Assembly: GCA_904066235.2 (NCBI GenBank)
Contig: CAJFCV020000001.1
Span: 13,697,291 to 13,761,290 of the forward strand
From: Bursaphelenchus xylophilus
Taxonomy: Eukaryota > Nematoda > Chromadorea > Rhabditida > Aphelenchoididae
Direction of reading: 5' to 3'
Length of the DNA stretch: 64,000 bases
Below the pieces are notes generated by a model that was not told the DNA's origin, did not search any database, and saw only the letters and a list, made by a program, of their open reading frames with translations. A program made the translations under genes and the position numbers. Every line of letters starts with the position of its first letter. Positions within the stretch are counted from its first letter, which is position 1. Positions 32,901 through 47,900 of this stretch are shown in pieces.

Positions 32901-35900
32901 CAACTTCTTCGCAGCATTCTTCTGTTCAGCGTCCAAGGTCTTCTTGAGCTCTTCAACCCGATCTTTGAGTTGTTGAACATTGACGCTGTCGGAAGGACGG
33001 ATCAGCTTCTCTCCGGGTTCATTGAACTGTTGTTGAACAAGTTCAATTTCTTCAACCAAGGGAGCAATGCTTTGATCGATGTTCTCGAGCTGTTGTTTCT
33101 TGTCAACTGGATCAGAATCCTGGTGAACCTTCAAGGCGGCATCACTGAGCTCGTTGAGTCGTTTGAGGAGCTGGTCGTGCTTGTCGGCCAGTTCCTTCTG
33201 TCGCTTCAGCTCGGCGTTGAGTTTGTTCTCCAAATCAGCCACGCGTTTCTCTTCGTTGTCGAGTTTGGCTTGTTCTTCGGCCAACTTTTGGAGTTCTCGA
33301 TCTCTGATTTCAGCTGGTAGGTCTTCCGCTCGGGTCAGCCAGTCGTAGGCTTGTTGGAGGCGATCACGAAGTCCGGCAAGGCGATCCTTGAAGTTTGAGA
33401 CTCCATCAGCATCATTCTGAGCCGATTGAACTGATTGAGGCTCAATGTTCTCATCGGCATAACGCCCGAGAAGGTTGGTGACTTCGGCGTTGGTGTCGAG
33501 CAGAACTTGGTCGATGTCAGATTTTCGTTGCAACCATTCGTTTTGGATACGTTGTTGTTCCTCTTCGTGAGCCAGTTTAGCCAACGCTTTGTCGGCCTTG
33601 TCAGCGAGATCGTTGAGTTTGGCAACCAATTGTTCTGGTGTTGAATCGTCAGGCAGATTGGCACGTTCGACCACTTGTCTGGTGTTTCTTGCGGCTTGGT
33701 GTTGTTGAACAAGGTCATCAAGCTGCTTCTTCAGAGCAGGAACAGCTTCTTCCTTGACGTTAGCGACGCCGTTTCGGTCGAGTTTGGGCAGATCTTCTGA
33801 GATACGGTCGAATTCGTTGATGAGTTCCTTGGATCTCTCCAAAAGGTTGTTCTCATGGGTAGTCTCGTCGCGAATGGCATTCAGTTGGTCACGGATGTCA
33901 TCTTCCAACTCCTGGAGGTCGGCGTTAACAAATCTGACTTCGCTTTCGGCTACAGCCAGTGGTTGTAATTGCTGACCGAGTTGGTCCAACTTGTCGGCCT
34001 GCTTTCGGAGTGGCACCAAGGCTTTCTGTGCTTTCTGAAAAGATTTGGTTAGTGTTTTGCTTGGACTTGCCTCAAGGGGTTTGATATCCTTCTCAGCAGA
34101 CTTCGGAGAGCGCAAGTTTCTTCCAGAGATGTCGTTGCAAGTCTGTCGAGGCTTGTCAAGTCCATCGAAGATCTCATCACGGAGTTTCTTGAACTTGAGC
34201 CACTGATTCCACTTGTCATCGGTGCTCTTTTTGGTCTCCTTGGCAACATCGATGATTTGTCCGAGTTTGTCGACGTGTTCTGGAACTGGAGCTTTGTCTC
34301 CAACTTCCTTGGCAACCTTCTCGGCTTCCTCGATCTTGCTCAACAATAGAGCGGTGATCTCGTTGAGGTTGTCGGGGTTGGACTCGGGATTAACCAGAAG
34401 GTTTTGGGCTTCAGCAATCAACTTGTTCAGATCCTCATGTGGCTTGGCCAGGGCAGAGTCAATGCGATCGTCGACCGATTGACGGTTGGCTTCGAACAAC
34501 TCTCCCAATTTGGCCAACTGATCGGCAGTTTTGGCACGGAGGTTTGAGGTTTCCTCATCTTCTGGTTCGAGGTCTTCGTAGATCTTGGACAAATCATTGA
34601 TACGCGGCTTGGCTGAGTCGAGGATTTCAACGGCCTTCTTGAGTTGTTCAACGTTTGCGTTAGGGTCGGCCAAAGTGTCTTCGGCGCTTCTAAGGTCATC
34701 AGAGAGCTTGGCTCGGAGTTGCTCGATTTCTTGACCGATCTTGATGGCCTGCAACTTCTTCGCAGCATTCTTCTGTTCAGCGTCCAAGGTCTTCTTGAGC
34801 TCTTCAACCCGATCTTTGAGTTGTTGAACATTGACGCTGTCGGAAGGACGGATCAGCTTCTCTCCGGGTTCATTGAACTGTTGTTGAACAAGTTCAATTT
34901 CTTCAACCAAGGGAGCAATGCTTTGATCGATGTTCTCGAGCTGTTGTTTCTTGTCAACTGGATCAGAATCCTGGTGAACCTTCAAGGCGGCATCACTGAG
35001 CTCGTTGAGTCGTTTGAGGAGCTGGTCGTGCTTGTCGGCCAGTTCCTTCTGTCGTTTCAACTCGGCGTTCAGCTTGTTCTCCAAATCAGCGACGCGTTTC
35101 TCTTCGTTGTCAAGTTTGGCTTGTTCTTCGGCCAACTTTTGGAGTTCTCGGTCTCTGATTTCAGCTGGTAGGTCTTCGGCTCGGGTCAACCAGTCATAGG
35201 CTTGTTGAAGACGACCACGAAGTCCGGCAAGGCGATCCTTGAAGTTTGAGACTCCATCAGCATCATTCTGAGCCGATTGAACTGATTGAGGCTCAATGTT
35301 CTCATCGGCATAACGCCCGAGAAGGTTGGTGACTTCGGCGTTGGTGTCGAGCAGAACTTGGTCGATGTCAGATTTTCGTTGCAACCATTCGTTTTGGATA
35401 CGTTGTTGTTCCTCTTCGTGAGCCAGTTTAGCCAACGCTTTGTCGGCCTTGTCAGCGAGATCGTTGAGTTTGGCAACCAATTGTTCTGGTGTTGAATCGT
35501 CAGGCAGATTGGCACGTTCGACCACTTGTCTGGTGTTTCTTGCGGCTTGGTGTTGTTGAACAAGGTCATCAAGCTGCTTCTTCAGAGCAGGAACAGCTTC
35601 TTCCTTGACGTTAGCCACGCCGTTTCGGTCGAGTTTGGGTAGATCTTCTGAGATACGGTCGAATTCGTTGATGAGTTCCTTGGATCTCTCCAAAAGGTTG
35701 TTCTCATGGGTAGTCTCGTCGCGAATGGCATTCAGTTGGTCACGGATATCATCTTCCAACTCCTGGAGGTCGGCGTTAACAAATCTGACTTCGCTTTCGG
35801 CTACAGCCAGTGGTTGTAATTGCTGACCGAGTTGGTCCAACTTGTCGGCCTGCTTTCGGAGTGGCACCAAGGCTTTCTGTGCTTTCTGAAAAGATTTGGT

Positions 35901-38900
35901 TAGTGTTTTGCTTGGACTTGCCTCAAGGGGTTTGATATCCTTCTCAGCAGACTTCGGAGAGCGCAAGTTTCTTCCAGAGATGTCGTTGCAAGTCTGTCGA
36001 GGCTTGTCAAGTCCATCGAAGATCTCATCACGGAGTTTCTTGAACTTGAGCCACTGATTCCACTTGTCATCGGTGCTCTTTTTGGTCTCCTTGGCAACAT
36101 CGATGATTTGTCCGAGTTTCTCGACGTGTTCCGGAACTGGGGCTTTGTCTCCAACTTCCTTGGCAACCTTCTCGGCTTCCTCGATCTTGCTCAACAATAG
36201 AGCGGTGATCTCGTTGAGGTTGTCGGGGTTGGACTCGGGATTAACCAGAAGGTTTTGGGCTTCAGCAATCAACTTGTTCAGATCCTCATGTGGCTTGGCC
36301 AGGGCAGAGTCAATGCGATCGTCGACCGATTGACGGTTGGCTTCGAACAACTCTCCCAATTTGGCCAACTGATCGGCAGTTTTGGCACGGAGGTTTGAGG
36401 TTTCCTCATCTTCTGGTTCGAGGTCTTCGTAGATCTTGGACAAATCATTGATACGCGGCTTGGCTGAGTCGAGGATTTCAACGGCCTTCTTGAGTTGTTC
36501 AACGTTTGCGTTAGGGTCGGCCAAAGTGTCTTCGGCGCTTCTAAGGTCATCAGAGAGCTTGGCTCGGAGTTGCTCGATTTCTTGACCGATCTTGATGGCC
36601 TGCAACTTCTTCGCAGCATTCTTCTGTTCAGCGTCCAAGGTCTTCTTGAGCTCTTCAACCCGATCTTTGAGTTGTTGAACATTGACGCTGTCGGAAGGAC
36701 GGATCAGCTTCTCTCCGGGTTCATTGAACTGTTGTTGAACAAGTTCAATTTCTTCAACCAAGGGAGCAATGCTTTGATCGATGTTCTCGAGCTGTTGTTT
36801 CTTGTCAACTGGATCAGAATCCTGGTGAACCTTCAAGGCGGCATCACTGAGCTCGTTGAGTCGTTTGAGGAGCTGGTCGTGCTTGTCGGCCAGTTCCTTC
36901 TGTCGTTTCAACTCGGCGTTCAGCTTGTTCTCCAAATCAGCCACGCGTTTCTCTTCGTTGTCGAGTTTGGTTTGTTCTTCGGCCAACTTTTGGAGTTCTC
37001 GATCTCTGATTTCAGCTGGTAGGTCTTCCGCTCGGCTCAGCCAGTCGTAGGCTTGTTGAAGACGACCACGAAGTCCGGCAAGGCGATCCTTGAAGTTTGA
37101 GACTCCATCAGCATCATTCTGAGCCGATTGAACTGATTGAGGCTCAATGTTCTCATCGGCATAACGCCCGAGAAGGTTGGTGACTTCGGCGTTGGTGTCG
37201 AGCAGAACTTGGTCGATGTCAGATTTTCGTTGCAACCATTCGTTTTGGATACGTTGTTGTTCCTCTTCGTGAGCCAGTTTAGCCAACGCTTTGTCGGCCT
37301 TGTCAGCGAGATCGTTGAGTTTGGCAACCAATTGTTCTGGTGTTGAATCGTCAGGCAGATTGGCACGTTCGACCACTTGTCTGGTGTTTCTTGCGGCTTG
37401 GTGTTGTTGAACAAGGTCATCAAGCTGCTTCTTCAGAGCAGGAACAGCTTCTTCCTTGACGTTAGCCACGCCGTTTCGGTCGAGTTTGGGTAGATCTTCT
37501 GAGATACGGTCGAATTCGTTGATGAGTTCCTTGGATCTCTCCAAAAGGTTGTTCTCATGGGTAGTCTCGTCGCGAATGGCATTCAGTTGGTCACGGATAT
37601 CATCTTCCAACTCCTGGAGGTCGGCGTTAACAAATCTGACTTCGCTTTCGGCTACAGCCAGTGGTTGTAATTGCTGACCGAGTTGGTCCAACTTGTCGGC
37701 CTGCTTTCGGAGTGGCACCAAGGCTTTCTGTGCTTTCTGAAAAGATTTGGTTAGTGTTTTGCTTGGACTTGCCTCAAGGGGTTTGATATCCTTCTCAGCA
37801 GACTTCGGAGAGCGCAAGTTTCTTCCAGAGATGTCGTTGCAAGTCTGTCGAGGCTTGTCAAGTCCATCGAAGATCTCATCACGGAGTTTCTTGAACTTGA
37901 GCCACTGATTCCACTTGTCATCGGTGCTCTTTTTGGTCTCCTTGGCAACATCGATGATTTGTCCGAGTTTGTCGACGTGTTCTGGAACTGGAGCTTTGTC
38001 TCCAACTTCCTTGGCAACCTTCTCGGCTTCCTCGATCTTGCTCAACAATAGAGCGGTGATCTCGTTGAGGTTGTCGGGGTTGGACTCGGGATTAACCAGA
38101 AGGTTTTGGGCTTCAGCAATCAGCTTGTTCAGATCCTCATGTGGCTTGGCCAGGGCAGAGTCAATGCGATCGTCGACCGATTGACGGTTGGCTTCGAACA
38201 ACTCTCCCAATTTGGCCAACTGATCGGCAGTTTTGGCACGGAGGTTTGAGGTTTCCTCATCTTCTGGTTCGAGGTCTTCGTAGATCTTGGACAAATCATT
38301 GATACGCGGCTTGGCTGAGTCGAGGATTTCAACGGCCTTCTTGAGTTGTTCAACGTTTGCGTTAGGGTCGGCCAAAGTGTCTTCGGCGCTTCTAAGGTCA
38401 TCAGAGAGCTTGGCTCGGAGTTGCTCGATTTCTTGACCGATCTTGATGGCCTGCAACTTCTTCGCAGCATTCTTCTGTTCAGCGTCCAAGGTCTTCTTGA
38501 GCTCTTCAACCCGATCTTTGAGTTGTTGAACATTGACGCTGTCGGAAGGACGGATCAGCTTCTCTCCGGGTTCATTGAACTGTTGTTGAACAAGTTCAAT
38601 TTCTTCAACCAAGGGAGCAATGCTTTGATCGATGTTCTCGAGCTGTTGTTTCTTGTCAACTGGATCAGAATCCTGGTGAACCTTCAAGGCGGCATCACTG
38701 AGCTCGTTGAGTCGTTTGAGGAGCTGGTCGTGCTTGTCGGCCAGTTCCTTCTGTCGTTTCAACTCGGCGTTCAGCTTGTTCTCCAAATCAGCCACGCGTT
38801 TCTCTTCGTTGTCGAGTTTGGTTTGTTCTTCGGCCAACTTTTGGAGTTCTCGATCTCTGATTTCAGCTGGTAGGTCTTCCGCTCGGCTCAGCCAGTCGTA

Positions 38901-41900
38901 GGCTTGTTGAAGACGACCACGAAGTCCGGCAAGGCGATCCTTGAAGTTTGAGACTCCATCAGCATCATTCTGAGCCGATTGAACTGATTGAGGCTCAATG
39001 TTCTCATCGGCATAACGCCCGAGAAGGTTGGTGACTTCGGCGTTGGTGTCGAGCAGAACTTGGTCGATGTCAGATTTTCGTTGCAACCATTCGTTTTGGA
39101 TACGTTGTTGTTCCTCTTCGTGAGCCAGTTTAGCCAACGCTTTGTCGGCCTTGTCAGCGAGATCGTTGAGTTTGGCAACCAATTGTTCTGGTGTTGAATC
39201 GTCAGGCAGATTGGCACGTTCGACCACTTGTCTGGTGTTTCTTGCGGCTTGGTGTTGTTGAACAAGGTCATCAAGCTGCTTCTTCAGAGCAGGAACAGCT
39301 TCTTCCTTGACGTTAGCCACGCCGTTTCGGTCGAGTTTGGGTAGATCTTCTGAGATACGGTCGAATTCGTTGATGAGTTCCTTGGATCTCTCCAAAAGGT
39401 TGTTCTCATGGGTAGTCTCGTCGCGAATGGCATTCAGTTGGTCACGGATATCATCTTCCAACTCCTGGAGGTCGGCGTTAACAAATCTGACTTCGCTTTC
39501 GGCTACAGCCAGTGGTTGTAATTGCTGACCGAGTTGGTCCAACTTGTCGGCCTGCTTTCGGAGTGGCACCAAGGCTTTCTGTGCTTTCTGAAAAGATTTG
39601 GTTAGTGTTTTGCTTGGACTTGCCTCAAGGGGTTTGATATCCTTCTCAGCAGACTTCGGAGAGCGCAAGTTTCTTCCAGAGATGTCGTTGCAAGTCTGTC
39701 GAGGCTTGTCAAGTCCATCGAAGATCTCATCACGGAGTTTCTTGAACTTGAGCCACTGATTCCACTTGTCATCGGTGCTCTTTTTGGTCTCCTTGGCAAC
39801 ATCGATGATTTGTCCGAGTTTGTCGACGTGTTCTGGAACTGGAGCTTTGTCTCCAACTTCCTTGGCAACCTTCTCGGCTTCCTCGATCTTGCTCAACAAT
39901 AGAGCGGTGATCTCGTTGAGGTTGTCGGGGTTGGACTCGGGATTAACCAGAAGGTTTTGGGCTTCAGCAATCAGCTTGTTCAGATCCTCATGTGGCTTGG
40001 CCAGGGCAGAGTCAATGCGATCGTCGACCGATTGACGGTTGGCTTCGAACAACTCTCCCAATTTGGCCAACTGATCGGCAGTTTTGGCACGGAGGTTTGA
40101 GGTTTCCTCATCTTCTGGTTCGAGGTCTTCGTAGATCTTGGACAAATCATTGATACGCGGCTTGGCTGAGTCGAGGATTTCAACGGCCTTCTTGAGTTGT
40201 TCAACGTTTGCGTTAGGGTCGGCCAAAGTGTCTTCGGCGCTTCTAAGGTCATCAGAGAGCTTGGCTCGGAGTTGCTCGATTTCTTGACCGATCTTGATGG
40301 CCTGCAACTTCTTCGCAGCATTCTTCTGTTCAGCGTCCAAGGTCTTCTTGAGCTCTTCAACCCGATCTTTGAGTTGTTGAACATTGACGCTGTCGGAAGG
40401 ACGGATCAGCTTCTCTCCGGGTTCATTGAACTGTTGTTGAACAAGTTCAATTTCTTCAACCAAGGGAGCAATGCTTTGATCGATGTTCTCGAGCTGTTGT
40501 TTCTTGTCAACTGGATCAGAATCCTGGTGAACCTTCAAGGCGGCATCACTGAGCTCGTTGAGTCGTTTGAGGAGCTGGTCGTGCTTGTCGGCCAGTTCCT
40601 TCTGTCGTTTCAACTCGGCGTTCAGCTTGTTCTCCAAATCAGCGACGCGTTTCTCTTCGTTGTCGAGTTTGGCTTGTTCTTCGGCCAACTTTTGGAGTTC
40701 TCGATCTCTGATTTCAGCTGGTAGGTCTTCCGCTCGGCTCAGCCAGTCGTAGGCTTGTTGAAGACGACCACGAAGTCCGGCAAGGCGATCCTTGAAGTTT
40801 GAGACTCCATCAGCATCATTCTGAGCCGATTGAACTGATTGAGGCTCAATGTTCTCATCGGCATAACGCCCGAGAAGGTTGGTGACTTCGGCGTTGGTGT
40901 CGAGCAGAACTTGGTCGATGTCAGATTTTCGTTGCAACCATTCGTTTTGGATACGTTGTTGTTCCTCTTCGTGAGCCAGTTTAGCCAACGCTTTGTCGGC
41001 CTTGTCAGCGAGATCGTTGAGTTTGGCAACCAATTGTTCTGGTGTTGAATCGTCAGGCAGATTGGCACGTTCGACCACTTGTCTGGTGTTTCTTGCGGCT
41101 TGGTGTTGTTGAACAAGGTCATCAAGCTGCTTCTTCAGAGCAGGAACAGCTTCTTCCTTGACGTTAGCGACGCCGTTTCGGTCGAGTTTGGGCAGATCTT
41201 CTGAGATACGGTCGAATTCGTTGATGAGTTCCTTGGATCTCTCCAAAAGGTTGTTCTCATGGGTAGTCTCGTCGCGAATGGCATTCAGTTGGTCACGGAT
41301 GTCATCTTCCAACTCCTGGAGGTCGGCGTTAACAAATCTGACTTCGCTTTCGGCTACAGCCAGTGGTTGTAATTGCTGACCGAGTTGGTCCAACTTGTCG
41401 GCCTGCTTTCGGAGTGGCACCAAGGCTTTCTGTGCTTTCTGAAAAGATTTGGTTAGTGTTTTGCTTGGACTTGCCTCAAGGGGTTTGATATCCTTCTCAG
41501 CAGACTTCGGAGAGCGCAAGTTTCTTCCAGAGATGTCGTTGCAAGTCTGTCGAGGCTTGTCAAGTCCATCGAAGATCTCATCACGGAGTTTCTTGAACTT
41601 GAGCCACTGATTCCACTTGTCATCGGTGCTCTTTTTGGTCTCCTTGGCAACATCGATGATTTGTCCGAGTTTGTCGACGTGTTCTGGAACTGGAGCTTTG
41701 TCTCCAACTTCCTTGGCAACCTTCTCGGCTTCCTCGATCTTGCTCAACAATAGAGCGGTGATCTCGTTGAGGTTGTCGGGGTTGGACTCGGGATTAACCA
41801 GAAGGTTTTGGGCTTCAGCAATCAACTTGTTCAGATCCTCATGTGGCTTGGCCAGGGCAGAGTCAATGCGATCGTCGACCGATTGACGGTTGGCTTCGAA

Positions 41901-44900
41901 CAACTCTCCCAATTTGGCCAACTGATCGGCAGTTTTGGCACGGAGGTTTGAGGTTTCCTCATCTTCTGGTTCGAGGTCTTCGTAGATCTTGGACAAATCA
42001 TTGATACGCGGCTTGGCTGAGTCGAGGATTTCAACGGCCTTCTTGAGTTGTTCAACGTTTGCGTTAGGGTCGGCCAAAGTGTCTTCGGCGCTTCTAAGGT
42101 CATCAGAGAGCTTGGCTCGGAGTTGCTCGATTTCTTGACCGATCTTGATGGCCTGCAACTTCTTCGCAGCATTCTTCTGTTCAGCGTCCAAGGTCTTCTT
42201 GAGCTCTTCAACCCGATCTTTGAGTTGTTGAACATTGACGCTGTCGGAAGGACGGATCAGCTTCTCTCCGGGTTCATTGAACTGTTGTTGAACAAGTTCA
42301 ATTTCTTCAACCAAGGGAGCAATGCTTTGATCGATGTTCTCGAGCTGTTGTTTCTTGTCAACTGGATCAGAATCCTGGTGAACCTTCAAGGCGGCATCAC
42401 TGAGCTCGTTGAGTCGTTTGAGGAGCTGGTCGTGCTTGTCGGCCAGTTCCTTCTGTCGCTTCAGCTCGGCGTTGAGTTTGTTCTCCAAATCAGCCACGCG
42501 TTTCTCTTCGTTGTCGAGTTTGGCTTGTTCTTCGGCCAACTTTTGGAGTTCTCGATCTCTGATTTCAGCTGGTAGGTCTTCCGCTCGGGTCAGCCAGTCG
42601 TAGGCTTGTTGGAGGCGACCACGAAGTCCGGCAAGGCGATCCTTGAAGTTTGAGACTCCATCAGCATCATTCTGAGCCGATTGAACTGATTGAGGCTCAA
42701 TGTTCTCATCGGCATAACGCCCGAGAAGGTTGGTGACTTCGGCGTTGGTGTCGAGCAGAACTTGGTCGATGTCAGATTTTCGTTGCAACCATTCGTTTTG
42801 GATACGTTGTTGTTCCTCTTCGTGAGCCAGTTTAGCCAACGCTTTGTCGGCCTTGTCAGCGAGATCGTTGAGTTTGGCAACCAATTGTTCTGGTGTTGAA
42901 TCGTCAGGCAGATTGGCACGTTCGACCACTTGTCTGGTGTTTCTTGCGGCTTGGTGTTGTTGAACAAGGTCATCAAGCTGCTTCTTCAGAGCAGGAACAG
43001 CTTCTTCCTTGACGTTAGCGACGCCGTTTCGGTCGAGTTTGGGCAGATCTTCTGAGATACGGTCGAATTCGTTGATGAGTTCCTTGGATCTCTCCAAAAG
43101 GTTGTTCTCATGGGTAGTCTCGTCGCGAATGGCATTCAGTTGGTCACGGATGTCATCTTCCAACTCCTGGAGGTCGGCGTTAACAAATCTGACTTCGCTT
43201 TCGGCTACAGCCAGTGGTTGTAATTGCTGACCGAGTTGGTCCAACTTGTCGGCCTGCTTTCGGAGTGGCACCAAGGCTTTCTGTGCTTTCTGAAAAGATT
43301 TGGTTAGTGTTTTGCTTGGACTTGCCTCAAGGGGTTTGATATCCTTCTCAGCAGACTTCGGAGAGCGCAAGTTTCTTCCAGAGATGTCGTTGCAAGTCTG
43401 TCGAGGCTTGTCAAGTCCATCGAAGATCTCATCACGGAGTTTCTTGAACTTGAGCCACTGATTCCACTTGTCATCGGTGCTCTTTTTGGTCTCCTTGGCA
43501 ACATCGATGATTTGTCCGAGTTTGTCGACGTGTTCTGGAACTGGAGCTTTGTCTCCAACTTCCTTGGCAACCTTCTCGGCTTCCTCGATCTTGCTCAACA
43601 ATAGAGCGGTGATCTCGTTGAGGTTGTCGGGGTTGGACTCGGGATTAACCAGAAGGTTTTGGGCTTCAGCAATCAACTTGTTCAGATCCTCATGTGGCTT
43701 GGCCAGGGCAGAGTCAATGCGATCGTCGACCGATTGACGGTTGGCTTCGAACAACTCTCCCAATTTGGCCAACTGATCGGCAGTTTTGGCACGGAGGTTT
43801 GAGGTTTCCTCATCTTCTGGTTCGAGGTCTTCGTAGATCTTGGACAAATCATTGATACGCGGCTTGGCTGAGTCGAGGATTTCAACGGCCTTCTTGAGTT
43901 GTTCAACGTTTGCGTTAGGGTCGGCCAAAGTGTCTTCGGCGCTTCTAAGGTCATCAGAGAGCTTGGCTCGGAGTTGCTCGATTTCTTGACCGATCTTGAT
44001 GGCCTGCAACTTCTTCGCAGCATTCTTCTGTTCAGCGTCCAAGGTCTTCTTGAGCTCTTCAACCCGATCTTTGAGTTGTTGAACATTGACGCTGTCGGAA
44101 GGACGGATCAGCTTCTCTCCGGGTTCATTGAACTGTTGTTGAACAAGTTCAATTTCTTCAACCAAGGGAGCAATGCTTTGATCGATGTTCTCGAGCTGTT
44201 GTTTCTTGTCAACTGGATCAGAATCCTGGTGAACCTTCAAGGCGGCATCACTGAGCTCGTTGAGTCGTTTGAGGAGCTGGTCGTGCTTGTCGGCCAGTTC
44301 CTTCTGTCGCTTCAGCTCGGCGTTGAGTTTGTTCTCCAAATCAGCCACGCGTTTCTCTTCGTTGTCGAGTTTGGCTTGTTCTTCGGCCAACTTTTGGAGT
44401 TCTCGATCTCTGATTTCAGCTGGTAGGTCTTCCGCTCGGGTCAGCCAGTCGTAGGCTTGTTGGAGGCGATCACGAAGTCCGGCAAGGCGATCCTTGAAGT
44501 TTGAGACTCCATCAGCATCATTCTGAGCCGATTGAACTGATTGAGGCTCAATGTTCTCATCGGCATAACGCCCGAGAAGGTTGGTGACTTCGGCGTTGGT
44601 GTCGAGCAGAACTTGGTCGATGTCAGATTTTCGTTGCAACCATTCGTTTTGGATACGTTGTTGTTCCTCTTCGTGAGCCAGTTTAGCCAACGCTTTGTCG
44701 GCCTTGTCAGCGAGATCGTTGAGTTTGGCAACCAATTGTTCTGGTGTTGAATCGTCAGGCAGATTGGCACGTTCGACCACTTGTCTGGTGTTTCTTGCGG
44801 CTTGGTGTTGTTGAACAAGGTCATCAAGCTGCTTCTTCAGAGCAGGAACAGCTTCTTCCTTGACGTTAGCGACGCCGTTTCGGTCGAGTTTGGGCAGATC

Positions 44901-47900
44901 TTCTGAGATACGGTCGAATTCGTTGATGAGTTCCTTGGATCTCTCCAAAAGGTTGTTCTCATGGGTAGTCTCGTCGCGAATGGCATTCAGTTGGTCACGG
45001 ATATCATCTTCCAACTCCTGGAGGTCGGCGTTAACAAATCTGACTTCGCTTTCGGCTACAGCCAGTGGTTGTAATTGCTGACCGAGTTGGTCCAACTTGT
45101 CGGCCTGCTTTCGGAGTGGCACCAAGGCTTTCTGTGCTTTCTGAAAAGATTTGGTTAGTGTTTTGCTTGGACTTGCCTCAAGGGGTTTGATATCCTTCTC
45201 AGCAGACTTCGGAGAGCGCAAGTTTCTTCCAGAGATGTCGTTGCAAGTCTGTCGAGGCTTGTCAAGTCCATCGAAGATCTCATCACGGAGTTTCTTGAAC
45301 TTGAGCCACTGATTCCACTTGTCATCGGTGCTCTTTTTGGTCTCCTTGGCAACATCGATGATTTGTCCGAGTTTCTCGACGTGTTCCGGAACTGGGGCTT
45401 TGTCTCCAACTTCCTTGGCAACCTTCTCGGCTTCCTCGATCTTGCTCAACAATAGAGCGGTGATCTCGTTGAGGTTGTCGGGGTTGGACTCGGGATTAAC
45501 CAGAAGGTTTTGGGCTTCAGCAATCAACTTGTTCAGATCCTCATGTGGCTTGGCCAGGGCAGAGTCAATGCGATCGTCGACCGATTGACGGTTGGCTTCG
45601 AACAACTCTCCCAATTTGGCCAACTGATCGGCAGTTTTGGCACGGAGGTTTGAGGTTTCCTCATCTTCTGGTTCGAGGTCTTCGTAGATCTTGGACAAAT
45701 CATTGATACGCGGCTTGGCTGAGTCGAGGATTTCAACGGCCTTCTTGAGTTGTTCAACGTTTGCGTTAGGGTCGGCCAAAGTGTCTTCGGCGCTTCTAAG
45801 GTCATCAGAGAGCTTGGCTCGGAGTTGCTCGATTTCTTGACCGATCTTGATGGCCTGCAACTTCTTCGCAGCATTCTTCTGTTCAGCGTCCAAGGTCTTC
45901 TTGAGCTCTTCAACCCGATCTTTGAGTTGTTGAACATTGACGCTGTCGGAAGGACGGATCAGCTTCTCTCCGGGTTCATTGAACTGTTGTTGAACAAGTT
46001 CAATTTCTTCAACCAAGGGAGCAATGCTTTGATCGATGTTCTCGAGCTGTTGTTTCTTGTCAACTGGATCAGAATCCTGGTGAACCTTCAAGGCGGCATC
46101 ACTGAGCTCGTTGAGTCGTTTGAGGAGCTGGTCGTGCTTGTCGGCCAGTTCCTTCTGTCGCTTCAGCTCGGCGTTGAGTTTGTTCTCCAAATCAGCCACG
46201 CGTTTCTCTTCGTTGTCGAGTTTGGCTTGTTCTTCGGCCAACTTTTGGAGTTCTCGATCTCTGATTTCAGCTGGTAGGTCTTCCGCTCGGGTCAGCCAGT
46301 CGTAGGCTTGTTGGAGGCGATCACGAAGTCCGGCAAGGCGATCCTTGAAGTTTGAGACTCCATCAGCATCATTCTGAGCCGATTGAACTGATTGAGGCTC
46401 AATGTTCTCATCGGCATAACGCCCGAGAAGGTTGGTGACTTCGGCGTTGGTGTCGAGCAGAACTTGGTCGATGTCAGATTTTCGTTGCAACCATTCGTTT
46501 TGGATACGTTGTTGTTCCTCTTCGTGAGCCAGTTTAGCCAACGCTTTGTCGGCCTTGTCAGCGAGATCGTTGAGTTTGGCAACCAATTGTTCTGGTGTTG
46601 AATCGTCAGGCAGATTGGCACGTTCGACCACTTGTCTGGTGTTTCTTGCGGCTTGGTGTTGTTGAACAAGGTCATCAAGCTGCTTCTTCAGAGCAGGAAC
46701 AGCTTCTTCCTTGACGTTAGCGACGCCGTTTCGGTCGAGTTTGGGCAGATCTTCTGAGATACGGTCGAATTCGTTGATGAGTTCCTTGGATCTCTCCAAA
46801 AGGTTGTTCTCATGGGTAGTCTCGTCGCGAATGGCATTCAGTTGGTCACGGATATCATCTTCCAACTCCTGGAGGTCGGCGTTAACAAATCTGACTTCGC
46901 TTTCGGCTACAGCCAGTGGTTGTAATTGCTGACCGAGTTGGTCCAACTTGTCGGCCTGCTTTCGGAGTGGCACCAAGGCTTTCTGTGCTTTCTGAAAAGA
47001 TTTGGTTAGTGTTTTGCTTGGACTTGCCTCAAGGGGTTTGATATCCTTCTCAGCAGACTTCGGAGAGCGCAAGTTTCTTCCAGAGATGTCGTTGCAAGTC
47101 TGTCGAGGCTTGTCAAGTCCATCGAAGATCTCATCACGGAGTTTCTTGAACTTGAGCCACTGATTCCACTTGTCATCGGTGCTCTTTTTGGTCTCCTTGG
47201 CAACATCGATGATTTGTCCGAGTTTCTCGACGTGTTCCGGAACTGGGGCTTTGTCTCCAACTTCCTTGGCAACCTTCTCGGCTTCCTCGATCTTGCTCAA
47301 CAATAGAGCGGTGATCTCGTTGAGGTTGTCGGGGTTGGACTCGGGATTAACCAGAAGGTTTTGGGCTTCAGCAATCAGCTTGTTCAGATCCTCATGTGGC
47401 TTGGCCAGGGCAGAGTCAATGCGATCGTCGACCGATTGACGGTTGGCTTCGAACAACTCTCCCAATTTGGCCAACTGATCGGCAGTTTTGGCACGGAGGT
47501 TTGAGGTTTCCTCATCTTCTGGTTCGAGGTCTTCGTAGATCTTGGACAAATCATTGATACGCGGCTTGGCTGAGTCGAGGATTTCAACGGCCTTCTTGAG
47601 TTGTTCAACGTTTGCGTTAGGGTCGGCCAAAGTGTCTTCGGCGCTTCTAAGGTCATCAGAGAGCTTGGCTCGGAGTTGCTCGATTTCTTGACCGATCTTG
47701 ATGGCCTGCAACTTCTTCGCAGCATTCTTCTGTTCAGCGTCCAAGGTCTTCTTGAGCTCTTCAACCCGATCTTTGAGTTGTTGAACATTGACGCTGTCGG
47801 AAGGACGGATCAGCTTCTCTCCGGGTTCATTGAACTGTTGTTGAACAAGTTCAATTTCTTCAACCAAGGGAGCAATGCTTTGATCGATGTTCTCGAGCTG